From positions 84,117,062 through 84,181,061 of the forward strand of contig NC_134367.1 in assembly GCF_035582795.1 (NCBI RefSeq): a DNA stretch of 64,000 nucleotides, in the 5' to 3' direction. The notes beneath the pieces were generated by a model, which saw only the letters and a program-made list of their open reading frames with translations, had not been told where the DNA came from and ran no database searches. A program made the position numbers and the translations under genes. This stretch comes from Mycteria americana (taxonomy: Eukaryota > Chordata > Aves > Ciconiiformes > Ciconiidae). Of this stretch, positions 12,611 to 24,600 are shown in pieces; the first letter of the stretch is position 1; each line of letters starts with the position of its first letter.

Positions 12611-15600
12611 CTTTAGAAAATACAGAGGAAAAAAATCAGTTCAGTGATATGAGCATTTGTTTTTACACACAAAGTTTATAAAAAATATATTTTAGGTCAG
12701 GCACATTTATAAATACCGTTTTCAGTCTGTGCACTAGGCTTATTTTAGACTTCAGAAAGCAAGTTAACATTTGAACAACTGAAAACCTGAGACAAATCAA
12801 AACACAGAAGTTACAGTGAAAATTTAAAAGGTATGTAAAGTAAATGCAAAGCCCATCTAGCAACGCAAGTTCACTGTAAAACGTGGAATCATCAGATTTT
12901 TTTCTTTCAGCTCACAAAGGTGAGGTGAGGAGGTACAAAGCAGGGGAAAATTCTGCTAAAAGTGTAGCCACCGCTACTCCCTCCTTGCATATGCAGCAGA
13001 AAGTGAAGGGTCGCTGCGCGCTGACGCAGAGGTCATGCCACCTGCCTGACTGGCAGCTGCTGTTCTTAGCCCCACAGCACACCAGGAGCTGCAGGGCTGC
13101 AAGCAGGGCCAGGAGGAATTGGCAGAAAACCAAAGCATCTCTGGGGTCACAAACCCAGCTACCATGAGCACTCATTCCACACTGGTTTTGAGGCAGCTTA
13201 AAGGAAAACGTGGCTTTTGGGACAGCTGCCTTTCAGAGGTATGGGCCAGTACCTCACAGGGCACTACACGGAGTTCAAACAAACCACCACCAAGTATATT
13301 ACAGCTTCAGCCTCTAGGGATAGGTGCAGAGCAGCAGCACACCAAGCACAGGCATGGGGCAAGACTAGGTCATTCATTAATTCTCTTGAAAGGGGTAGCA
13401 GACCACAACTCCAAACAAGAGCAACCACCACATTATCAGAGAGAGTTCAGTCAGGGCCAGCTGACGAACAAAACAGTAAAAAGGAGGAATGTTTTGCCCA
13501 GCCAGGCCAGTGCAAAACTCCTCACCAGGCAGAAAGTGCCAGGGGTTCTTCTGCAAAGACAGAAGTAGTCTTCTGGCCTAGCCAGCATTTTTTTTAAGAT
13601 AAACTTCATGCACTGTGTAAGCCTCAGGTCTGTGATGGTCACTGGTGGATTTTGAAAGCTCAAGTTATTGCTGATCTGACTTTAAATTACTAAGCCCTTT
13701 TCTTTAATGCACACAGAAAAACGTGCAATCGATAACAGACAAGAGAAATATCCTTCCAGGGCATCTAAAGTTTCTTTAGAAGTTTCCTCACACGATGTAG
13801 TTATTCCAACTACAGAAACTCACCATTTTCATCTATGAACACGTGCATTGCATCCACGGATAGCTCATCTTGCACAGACGCCTCAGGTCCACTTATTACT
13901 TGCAAGACAGAACTGTCTTGCTGAGAAGTTACCCGGTAGATTATCTGCCTTTGCCTGTTGCCCTGGTAACTTGACACAAAAATGTTTCAAAACTACTATG
14001 AGGAACTTTTTTCTTGTTCTCAATAAAACAAAAAGAAAGAGAGGTTAATTAAAAGTTTATGTCATTTCTACTCAGTGAAACAAAACAGCTTACATCATAT
14101 CTTTGAAGTACAAAATTGTAAAGTAAACTGGCCTTACGGTGCTGCAAATTTGGCAGACTCTGGTAGCACCGGACTAGTACTAGCACGATCTTGGCTTTGT
14201 ACATCTGATCTTTCCTGTTTAGGAAGTTGCTCACAGTGCTTTTCTGTTCCCACCATTTCTTCTTTTCTCTCCGTCATCTGGCTATCTGGAAAACAGGGCA
14301 GTGAAGTGGAGCCACTCTCCGCAGATGACTGTGGAGAGTTTTGTTCATTAACTACTGAACAAGAGCATCTAAAAGAGAAAAGCTAAAACACTGCAGTAAT
14401 TACTATTTTTATGGAAAACATTAGAATTACTTAAAACAATACAATCACAGACATCTGGATGAAGAGGTACTCTGACTCAAGGAGGCTGCGCGAATGGGTT
14501 GTTTCAAGAACAGGCTGTGTGAAGCAAAGGACAAACAAGAGAGAATTTCTGCTTTGCTTCTCCTATTGTTTCAGAGGGAAGCAACCTGTCCCTAACCTAG
14601 AATGGTAAGAGGCTGCTTCCCTGGGGGGCAATTTGTTCCCAAGCTGCGTATGCTGGCAGCAGAAAAGCAGAAGCACTGGCCCATTCCCCTTTCACAAAAG
14701 GGAAAGCAGCACCTTCAAAGGAAATAGAGCTCTTGGACAGGAAAGCAGGTAGCTGCCTAATCCCTCTTCCCCACCGGCCATGCACCTGATGCAGGACAAA
14801 GGACAAACTGGCTAAACAATTTCACAGTAGATTTTCCTATGCTTGGAAAATACAGAACTATAGATTTTAAAATATACATGATGGACTTGTCCAATTTCTA
14901 CTACTTTGAATGCCAATTTGAATACCAATTATATTTATATTACCTCTCTACACATGTATGTCATTTACTTATATATATGTGTACTACTTTCAAGCAATAG
15001 TCTCTTTTAGTTACTAACATTCACATTGAACAGTGAAACATTTTGCAACTGTGCTTTGACTGTAAACTAAAAAAATTATCTGTTAGGATTTTAAAGTGCA
15101 ACTAAGACAGTGATTTCATCACCACCATGTGCAGTCGCACAATTAAATGCAAAAAAAAAAAAAAAATATTTTTGTGGTGCTTGTTGGAGATGCTTCAGTG
15201 AGTCCTGTAGCTTCTTGCACTAAGCAAGGTGTATTGAAATGTACTTACCCAGACTTCTTGCAATACCTGCTATTTAAATGCCTTAGAAATTTAATGATCA
15301 TGAAAAAACCACAGAAATTTCCCCCACAAAAATTCCATCTGCTAAACCATATTTCCTACCAATACAATTACCATCCTAACCTGCAAGAGTCACCAGTCAA
15401 GAAATAGTGGTGTCATAGCTAAGAAGGTCTAAGGATAAATCAGATTTAAGGCTTGTAGAGAGACGTAGTATCTTTTATTAGGCCAACTGACGTATGTGAA
15501 AAAAGCAAACAAGCTTTTGGATATGCAGACCTTTCAGATCATCTGTCTTGTTTTCCTCCAACCATATCAGCTGATCTAATAACACATTATTTCTACAAAC

Positions 15601-18600
15601 CTACTTACCTTCAGTAGTTAAGACATCTCTACACCAGTTTCAATTCACAGGACACACCCCTCTAATACCCTAAAGCCTCAGACACTCGCACATAACCACA
15701 TTTCACTACAGACACTTCACACTTACTTGGGGGGGTGAGGGGGAAGGGAGGGAATCCAGAAGCATAAGAACAACTTTAATTGTACCACCACATCTTGTCC
15801 CAGCAGGTCTCAGCCCTTAATGTGAAGCACAACAAGCAGCACCAAGCCTGGAGAGTCTCACTGGGGCCCCAGACGCTCACCAGCCAGGGTACCAGAAGCA
15901 AGAGGGAATGGGCAATAGAGATAAAGACACCATGTAACTCTTGCTTGGAATGGCAGCATTCCTTCAGCTTCCACAAGGAGGAAAAAAAAAAAGAATCTCC
16001 CTACAACACTGTCAATGTTCTGAGTCTCCCGCTCTCTTTCTGTAGCACACGACGACCAAGGATCCTGACTTCTTGTGCAGTAAGTACAATGAGTGCGAGT
16101 TTGGTTTAGGGAAATCTTTTGTACCTGTTGTGCATGAGGACAAAATTCAATAGGTCTTCCAGACCTACTTTCTTCTATATAGGAAAAAAAAAAAATAGTC
16201 CGGAGGGGAGAGGACAACACTTTTTTCCCTTTCCTAATTAAAGATTTAAACTCCATTTTAAGCAGAAAATGTGCCTTATTTAACTGTGGCATTACTGAAG
16301 CATCCCCTTAATGATGTAACTGTACCTGAGGGAGGTGACAGAGCCACAGACACCTAATCAAAATCACCTTCCTAAAGGCTTGGGCTGTTCAAGCTGTAAG
16401 AATAATTGATAGAGATCAGAAACTGTGGTTTTAATAATCTAATTGGTCCCATATTGCCCAAAACTAGCTCTAGGGCTGGAACAATTAAAAAGATTTTTTA
16501 ATTTGATTATCTAGTGGTTTTAGAAAATGCCTCTCTCTTTTCCATTCCAAACCACAAGCCTTGCAGACTTCTTTTCCTTGCAGTGGTAAAGAGTCATAAT
16601 AATAAAAACATAAACATGCTGCTTCTTACAGGCTTTATATGCCAATCAGACAACACCATGGTGATGAGTACTTCCAGCACTGGAAAGGTGGGCCACGATG
16701 GGTTTGTGACTGGTTTTCATGATTATTACTCATTTTCTTCCAAGTGACTTACACCTTCAATATTTAAATGGAGATAGAGGTGTCTAGACTAGGAGTGTTC
16801 TGCCAGGGTATGTAATCGGCTCTACGTCACCAAACGCTCCTTGCATGGAAATTGTGCTGGCAAAGCTCAAGTTACTGGGAAAAACCCTCTCCAAGAGCAA
16901 GAGAAGAGTAAAAAGCACAACATGGCAGTGTACCTGCACCTTCCCTGTGGCCTCCTTCCAGAGCCACTTACCCCAAGCCACCACTCCACACATCTCTAGC
17001 GTACACACAGCTGGGCTTGCAGAAGCCCCAAGCTCAGACCCAGGTTCTACTTCATAATTTATCTGGAAATTATATGCCACGACTCATATGTGAGGCATAA
17101 CTATCAGGATTCATGGCTAAGTCAGGCTTGGGGAAGGGTGATTCAGAAGAGTCCTGCACAAACAACCAGATTTTGGTCTGTACACCATTTTCGTATTTTG
17201 GTTGAGCACAAGATACATCCTTTAGTTATCCTGGTAAAATCCTTACTAAGATAAACATTTCTTGTATGTCCCATATGGGTATAAGATACTTCCGGTAAAC
17301 ATTTTTATCTGCACTAAAGAGTTGTAACAGCATAGCAATGTTACTTAAAAATGTAACATCCCAACACTGACAAATGAGCTCCTAATTTAAATGCAGTTAC
17401 ACTACCAAAATCACCTTTGCCATGTAACTTTTTCGTTTGTGGAACAGATTTTAGGTATCCCAAATCACTTTGAGACAGGTCTTTGGTCCACATCGGGAGG
17501 AGGCTGAAAAAACAGTTTTACAGTTGAAACTGAGTAGCCTTTGTACATACAGTAATCGCGATAACCAACTGTCAGTGTATCTCAACTTCAAAGTTGCCTT
17601 ATTATTAGGTAATTAGAATGAAATTTTATTGCTCTGTAACTTTTCTCCAAAATATTTTTACTACTTTTGTGCCCTCTCTCCAGAGTCTCCCAGATGTTTC
17701 TCCTTGTCTTTTACTTGTATATGCCTATCCCAATCTCCACAACTCACTCCTGTAAGTTAAAATGTCACTGTTGTCATAATTTCAAATGCCATCTGGTTTG
17801 AAATCTGGTCAGGCAGAATTAAGCTAATTAAGCCTGGGTCTCCTCTGTTCATTAATTGCTCTGCTACAGAATCGATTTCATTCCACAACACTACACTCCA
17901 AAATAGAAAGTTTCACTTCAAAATATATTTGTTGCCCATCCAGCTGCAGAGCTAATTGATTTCAAATCGCTCTATGCTCTTGATAGCAACAGCATGAAAC
18001 AAAAGCTCTACAAGTTGTGAATCATCCCATTCATATCTCTGGAGAATATATCCTAAGGACATTCCCAACCCTTTCTTCACCAACTGCTTAAGCAGAAACA
18101 TCTAGCTTATGTACTTTATTCTCAACCCAATATGCTTATTATGCCACAAATACATTAAAAGAAAAATCTTGACATTAAAGCTGGTCACCCACCAAACAAG
18201 GGGAGTGCCCAGGGAACCTAGACACAGTCAAAGAATTGCTATAAAAGTTCAACATGGGCACTGAAGAAGCACATGGGATTATCCATTAATCAGGATTACC
18301 ACATTAATCCTGAAGCGATAGGGGAAAAACCAGCGATACTCACTGTACCTGTTACAGGACAGGGAGACTTAAGCACAGAAATGACTTGCTCAAAACAATC
18401 TCCTAGGCCAGCAGCAGAGCTGGGAATAAAATCAAGGTTTTTGAAGTCTCAGGTAAGTAGTCTAATCATTATCCTTAACAATTATGTCAGAATACAGACC
18501 TCCAAAATAACCTCATAGTTTCTTTACAGCCAGCCTCATCATCAAAGATACTATTACCTCTTTGATTTAAAGACTGAAATTTTAAAATATCAACCCATCA

Positions 18601-21600
18601 AGCCTTACATGTCGAGTATCAGATTTAGAGAACTGAGTTCTGCACCCTATTTCCTCCCCATCCAAAGACGGGCATCAAATGCCACATGGTCCCTCTCTGA
18701 CATGCGAGTCAGGGATGGCACACAGCTGCTCCGAGAGAAGAGCTAGCACCTGGCAGGGCTTTGTGTCCTAGGTGCTACCTGCTGCCAGCAGACTCCCCTG
18801 CTGTCGCCTCCCTCCACAGCTGTCATTTGGGCTGGTGACTCAATGCACAAGATCCCTCTTCCCCATGATTATATGGCAGGTGATAGCCCTCTTTCTCACA
18901 TGCAGGGGAAAAAACTGAGGTGTCTGAAAATATCCACAGGAGTATGTTTTAGTTTTTTATAGGAGAAGGGTAATTGCTTGGGATCCAGAAGAACTCACTC
19001 GAGGCTGTGGTTTGTGCACTGCCCAAAATGATTAGTACCTTTTCTAAAAAGAGCCTGCAAAACATCTAAATTCAGGCCACACAGTCCTGGTTTAAGTTCT
19101 CCCGTGCTGGTCCCCACCACTCCTATGGCAGGCTTTGCTCCCTAGGTGATAACATAGCCTGTCCTAGATTGCAAGCCAGCTGTGCCAGAGGGGACATATA
19201 TGAGTTTTTGTCCCGCATAAGTCAGAGCAGTCGTGCATCATACTCAGCTCCAGACGTGTCAGAGGGACCCAAAGCAGCCAATAAACCCGGCTTTCCTTAT
19301 GCTTCTCAAAGACTGAAGAAAATTTGCAGTTGCCCTTCAACAAGCGTTCATTACGTGGGTGGTACAAGTTTGATTCAAAACTGAAAGGACACTGGCTTGA
19401 AAGTCATTTTTAGCAACAGTGTCAGTGGTACTCTCTCACAATCTAGAAGAGGTGGGGTGGCAACAGAACAGCTCTTAGGCAGCTTTTTTATGTCCTGTAT
19501 TTTAATACATGAAATCTGGCATCCTTGGGAGCATAAAGCAAGGCTTTAATTTTCTTGTACTGCACTTTACTGAGGTGTCTCTTGGCAAAGGCTTACATGA
19601 TCAGGACGATATCTCTTCTGTTTCCACAGAACTCACAAGTTCTGTGGGGGAGCACCCGTAACAAAGACCCATCCATGACATTGACTCACTCACAAGACTG
19701 TTCCGATGAGTACATTTCCCTGCCTTCTCCAAATTAGGCAAAATGTCAGCTTTCTTACACACAGCTCTGAACATCCAGCTTTCCAGGAATTTGCCAAGTT
19801 TCTCACGTTGCCTAATAAACACCTTTGTGGGGTGCATTTCATGCTCATTTGGACCAGGCATCTATTACTAGGCTTTTGCCAATTAGGCGGTTTGCAACGT
19901 TAAAAGAACAAAAAACAAACACAACCAACCTCCTCCCTCAAAACAACTGGTGCATAGCTTGACTTGCTCTGTATTCCACACACACTTTTTTTTTTGAACA
20001 ACCACTTTAATGTGGGAATAATGTTTATTCAGATCTGTTCTCAGATGCTATTTTGTTAAAGCATATTTGTAATTGCAAGGCTGTAAACAAATTAGAGGCT
20101 TTCTCATTCCTAAAATCCAGTCTTACTGTGGGGAAGCTGCCAGTAATGACGGTAATTTATTTTAGCAAACAGCACGTTCTGACTAGGCTGGAAAACAAAG
20201 CCTACTCGCTCTTAAAAATAACTGCCTTTGAACTACCTCTCCCTAGCTTAAAGAGTTCAGATTTAATCTCCTTTTTCCCACAGCGCCAGTGCGAGATGCA
20301 GGAGACCTCGCAGCGACAGGAGCCATAGCCGCCATCCCCACTCCTTCCCGGCCCCGCTCCATTCCCAGAGTGACACTTGCTGGGCCCACTCCGGAAACGA
20401 GCAGGGCTGCTTAATTATACACATACGCAGCTCGACTTCACCGTCTCACAAACATACGGACTTAAGAAAATAGGGAAGTAGGAAATTCAGTTCAGGTCGC
20501 TTTAAGTAACAGCTTGGTTCGAAGAAAGAGCGGAATCCTCCTGTTTCCTCAGGATCTTGGATTCCAGTAAGAATATCGTTTGCCAGATCTAAAGCACAGT
20601 AACTACACACACATTAATAAAGTTCTGGTTTGTTGGGTTTTTTGTCACTGTGGAATCTATGAGCCTGGTTTCTTCTGATCACCCATTGCTTTCTTTTATG
20701 TGGCAATCGTCCCCATTCATACTATCTGAGGGTACATGTCTGAAAGCCCTTTGCAGATTAGCTGCAATTTTTTTTTTAATTTACCTGTGAAATTTTTATC
20801 TTTTCTCTTTTCCAGCTATGTCGCATCACACAGAAGTCAAATTCTTGTGTAAATACTCCTTGTTACAGCTGAGGAGTAGCAAAGATCGCAATCCGCTTGC
20901 CGCGACCCTCGTTTTGTTGCGTGCTGCTGCACAGGGAGGCGACCCTGCACCCGACCCCCTGCACCCCGGGGACCAGCGGGGCTCTCCGGGCTCCGCAGGG
21001 GATCAGCTGAGCAGGCTCCGGTGAAAAGCAGGGCTTGCTCAGCACATGCCTTAGGAAACCAGGGAGTATGGACTGGAGCCAGCCGGGCAGGCTGATAAAC
21101 TCGATAGAGCAGGACAGAAACTGCTCTGCAGAACAAACAGGCTAAGAAAGCAGGAGAGATGGGTAAGGTAGACCAGAAGAGAGGCACCAGGCTTAGGAGG
21201 AGCAAAATTTGACTAGGGAATGGAGAGGAGGGCAAGTACAGGAGAAGTGAATGCAAGCTGTGGGGAGGCAGCAGCTTTAGGCGAGCTCAAGAGAGTGGAA
21301 AAGGCTAGGAAAGCAACAGGGTGGATGGCTAGGAAGAACAGAAGGAAAGACAAGAGAGAAGCAGTATGAAGAGGAAGGCAAATAAGGAGGTTGCACAGGA
21401 GGGACGTGGAGTGGCTAAACTGAGAAAGGATGAACAGGGGAAGAGAAGGCACAGAATTAGAAATACAAAGTGGAAGGAAAAAAGGACACAAGTGAACGAT
21501 GGAATGAGATATGGGTCTAATGTAATTGATCGGACAGATAAGAGGAAAGAGTTAGGAAAGGCAGAGTGAAAGGTAAACAGAATCTACAGGTAGATGACAC

Positions 21601-24600
21601 ACTGAGAAAATAAAACTACTTAATTTTTTTTAAACAAGATAAAAATATGAATTACACATTTGTTTTAAAAAAGCTGACAAACCCTGAAATCAGCTCTGCG
21701 TTTTTCATGTAATGGAAGGTTCTTGTGGGAATGAGCCAGGGGAGCAGAGACACTCCCAAAGCAGAGCCTGTCTATGGACCGGGATACCAGTGTAAAACAG
21801 GAGCGCCAAGCTGTTCTGCTGAGCCCCATTAAGTTTCTTACCTTCCGTGCAAAATCGGTATTGAGATTGCATCCTCTTAGGCTGTCTTAGAACAGCTTAC
21901 TATAGGATCTAAGGTAAACCAAACATTTTGGAGAAGGGGAAGATACGGGCTGTCTTATTTCACTTCGGCCCAGATCTTCTAAACCGATTGCACCAATCAC
22001 TTGGCAGGGACCCTGGGACTGCACCTGCCTTCACTGCACCGTATGTTACATCCTCACGAAACAGTCCTGCTAGTTTTGCCTAGAGAGCTGCTAAAGACAC
22101 TACAAACAATATTCCTTCCTAACAGAAAGGGGTCACAGAGTTAGGTGACAGCAATAAGAATGCTGATTAAAACCAGATATTTCTATATAAGAGCTATAAA
22201 TTGGATTGCATATAGGTTTTAAAATTAGCTGATTGAGGGTTTTTTTGTTTTAAATAAAAGCCCTTTTGATTAAATGGGAACTTGCACTTTTCATTAAAAC
22301 TACTATTTTTCATTAAAATACTGGGTCCTTTCACTGAAAACAACCACCAAACTTTCCTCCTTAAAACCCAAATATTTTAGTTTTAAGCAACTAAAAATCA
22401 AACCTCTTACCTATTGAGAACAAATACATGATTTTTTCAATTTTTGTTTTTAATTATAAACCAACCCACAACTGTGCAGGAAATTTAGGAATATGTGTGT
22501 GTGCGCACGTTAGCTAGAAGTTGAACCATCACCAGTGACAATTCCAGCTTTCTACATACTTACAGGCACACACAGACAACTCTTCTATGTGCACCTGGTA
22601 AGATGGGCAAGGGCAGGTGCAATACAAAAACGTGTATAGCTATAGCAAGATATTTTTGGTATTCCAACAATCCAGGCCTGCCACATGCATGCTATTCCAA
22701 TACAGAATACAAGATACATACCGGACACCTACTGAGGTTAGCATTAGGTTTTCCAAAGGAAAATCTTTAAGAAAATAAAAATATTCAAAGAACTAGAGCG
22801 GACACTATCACACTTTCACTAAATCACCTTGTCCCACCAAGCCCAGCCCTTCCCTGGCCCTATTAGCAAAACCAGTTCTCCTCTGGGAATTTGCCCTACT
22901 GCAGACCTCAGGCTAAGCTGCTATAAATAATGTATCTAGTCGCAACTTCTTTATTCCAAAAGAGTTGTAAACCATGCATCATACCTCCAACAAGCCCATT
23001 TTCCTTTGTTGTCTCCATTTTGACAGTGGATTGATTAGATGCCTTCATCTTTGAGGTATTAATGGACTCCAGGAGGGAGACAAACTCTAGAAAGTTAGAT
23101 TCATTGGGCACCTGTCCTTCTTTAGCTTCTAGATCTGATTTAGAAGTTGGTAAGGTCTTTTCTTTGTCAGATACCTCCATGAAATTCTTACTTAAAAGCA
23201 CATCTGTCCCACTGTCTACGCTCAGCACCCGCATATGCCTCTTTTCATGAGCAGTTCTACAGGACTGCGGGTCTAGGTTCTGCAGGTCTTCCTTAGAAGT
23301 TAAATCCACAGTCTGCACATTTTCAGAAGCATTCTCCTGATTTGGATCTGAACAAGTGTTAGTTTCTAAAGGAGTATTTGCTGGGTTGCTGTGTTCCTTC
23401 ACTGCATCACCCGATTCATAGCCAGAGCATTGGTTGGATGACAGCTCTGCCTTTAAAATTTCTGGAGTTCTTTCGCTTTCACTAACTTCTGGGCAAGCCT
23501 TACCTTTACTGTCATCAGACAAGTCAAAAGTGATAACGGGGATTCTGAGCTGTTCATTAGTTTGCTGACTTGGCCAACCTGCTGTAACTATACCAGACTC
23601 AAGGGCTGAGCTCATTCTCTCAGTTCCCAAAGCCTTCAGGTGGGCAGAGCCAGCTAGGTCACTGAGGGTGGTGTTTGGTGTAGTACTCATTGTGATGACA
23701 ATTTTAATGGGCTCACATAGCTGGTCTCCAGGAAGAGAGTTGTCCACAACTGCAACAGCAGTCTCACTGTCCAAGCAATCAAGGTCCTCATGGGTATTAC
23801 CGGCATTGCAAGAACTTTCCACGTGCTCGGGATCTTTGGTTGCAATGGCATTGCACTGGGGGCAGTTACTGGTAAAGCCTGTCTGTGGTGACCCATCTGG
23901 CAATTTCTCTCTCTTGTAGCTTTTAGGATTACTCAGATGGTCTGAAATAACTGAATTTTCACTGTCCCATGGCTCTGAAGAAACTCCAGTCCTTAAAATA
24001 TCACCTTGTGATGAAGAAATATTGGAGAAGTTTTTAGCTACATCTCTGTCCACAAGAATACCTTGGGATCCATGCTGTTCACATGCCTGTCCGTTCCCTC
24101 CTTTTTCATTTATTCCATTACCAGAAAATGTTTCCATAGCAGCTGGTTTTGTCACTATTGCTGATGTGGTGGCACCTGAAGCAGAGGCTGTAGAAACTGC
24201 TTTGATACAGGGTGAGGTAGATGAAACTGGTGGCGCAGCCTGGTCTTCTAATACCGTAACACCTAATAAAAAACAAATGGGAGTTAGGTCTCACAAACAT
24301 GAACACTGCACATTATTGAAGTATGATCTTTAGCTAGCAAAATCTGATCCAGAACAGAGCAAAGGAAGCACAGATGATGTAACTGATTAAAACAGTTCCT
24401 AAGAAAGGATCTTTTTTGTTAGCTACGTGTGAAATACTATAAATGCAAGCTGGAATCCTTCCAGGTCAAGACAGGTGTAGCAGCATGTCTATTTAATTTA
24501 AATAGTCAAAATAGCTCAACAAACAGCTAATATCAAAACTAAAATGTTTTACAGAATTATCCCCACTTAGGGAGAGATGAAAGAAAGAATAAGCCAGTGC

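Larger units (their letters stand above)
16175..21841 (-). other. PCNX2 intron 6
   Basis: A 5.7 kb intron. Starting from the exon 6 side it contains a long purine-rich plus strand (CU-rich transcript) at 21120-21575, a CpG-rich patch at about 20880-21015 with a smaller GC bump at 20280-20400, a MIR-like ancient SINE fragment near 18.4 kb, and a homeodomain-motif-rich block near 17.8-18.0 kb. No coding exon of PCNX2 was seen in it. Confidence 0.68.

Noticed and set aside
13119-13568. 149-codon plus-strand frame in PCNX2 intron 9
   Set aside because: Overlapping open frames on both strands in a locally GC-richer stretch with no recognisable protein.
16125-16174. Alternative reading of exon 7 as EESRSGRPIEFC...
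   Set aside because: That frame ends in phase 0, which puts a stop early in exon 8. The phase 0 entry reading through exon 6 keeps the chain open.
20837-21256. 139-codon minus-strand frame in PCNX2 intron 6
   Set aside because: It arises from the CU-rich tract and the CpG patch, with Leu/Ser/Pro-rich composition and no pecanex similarity.
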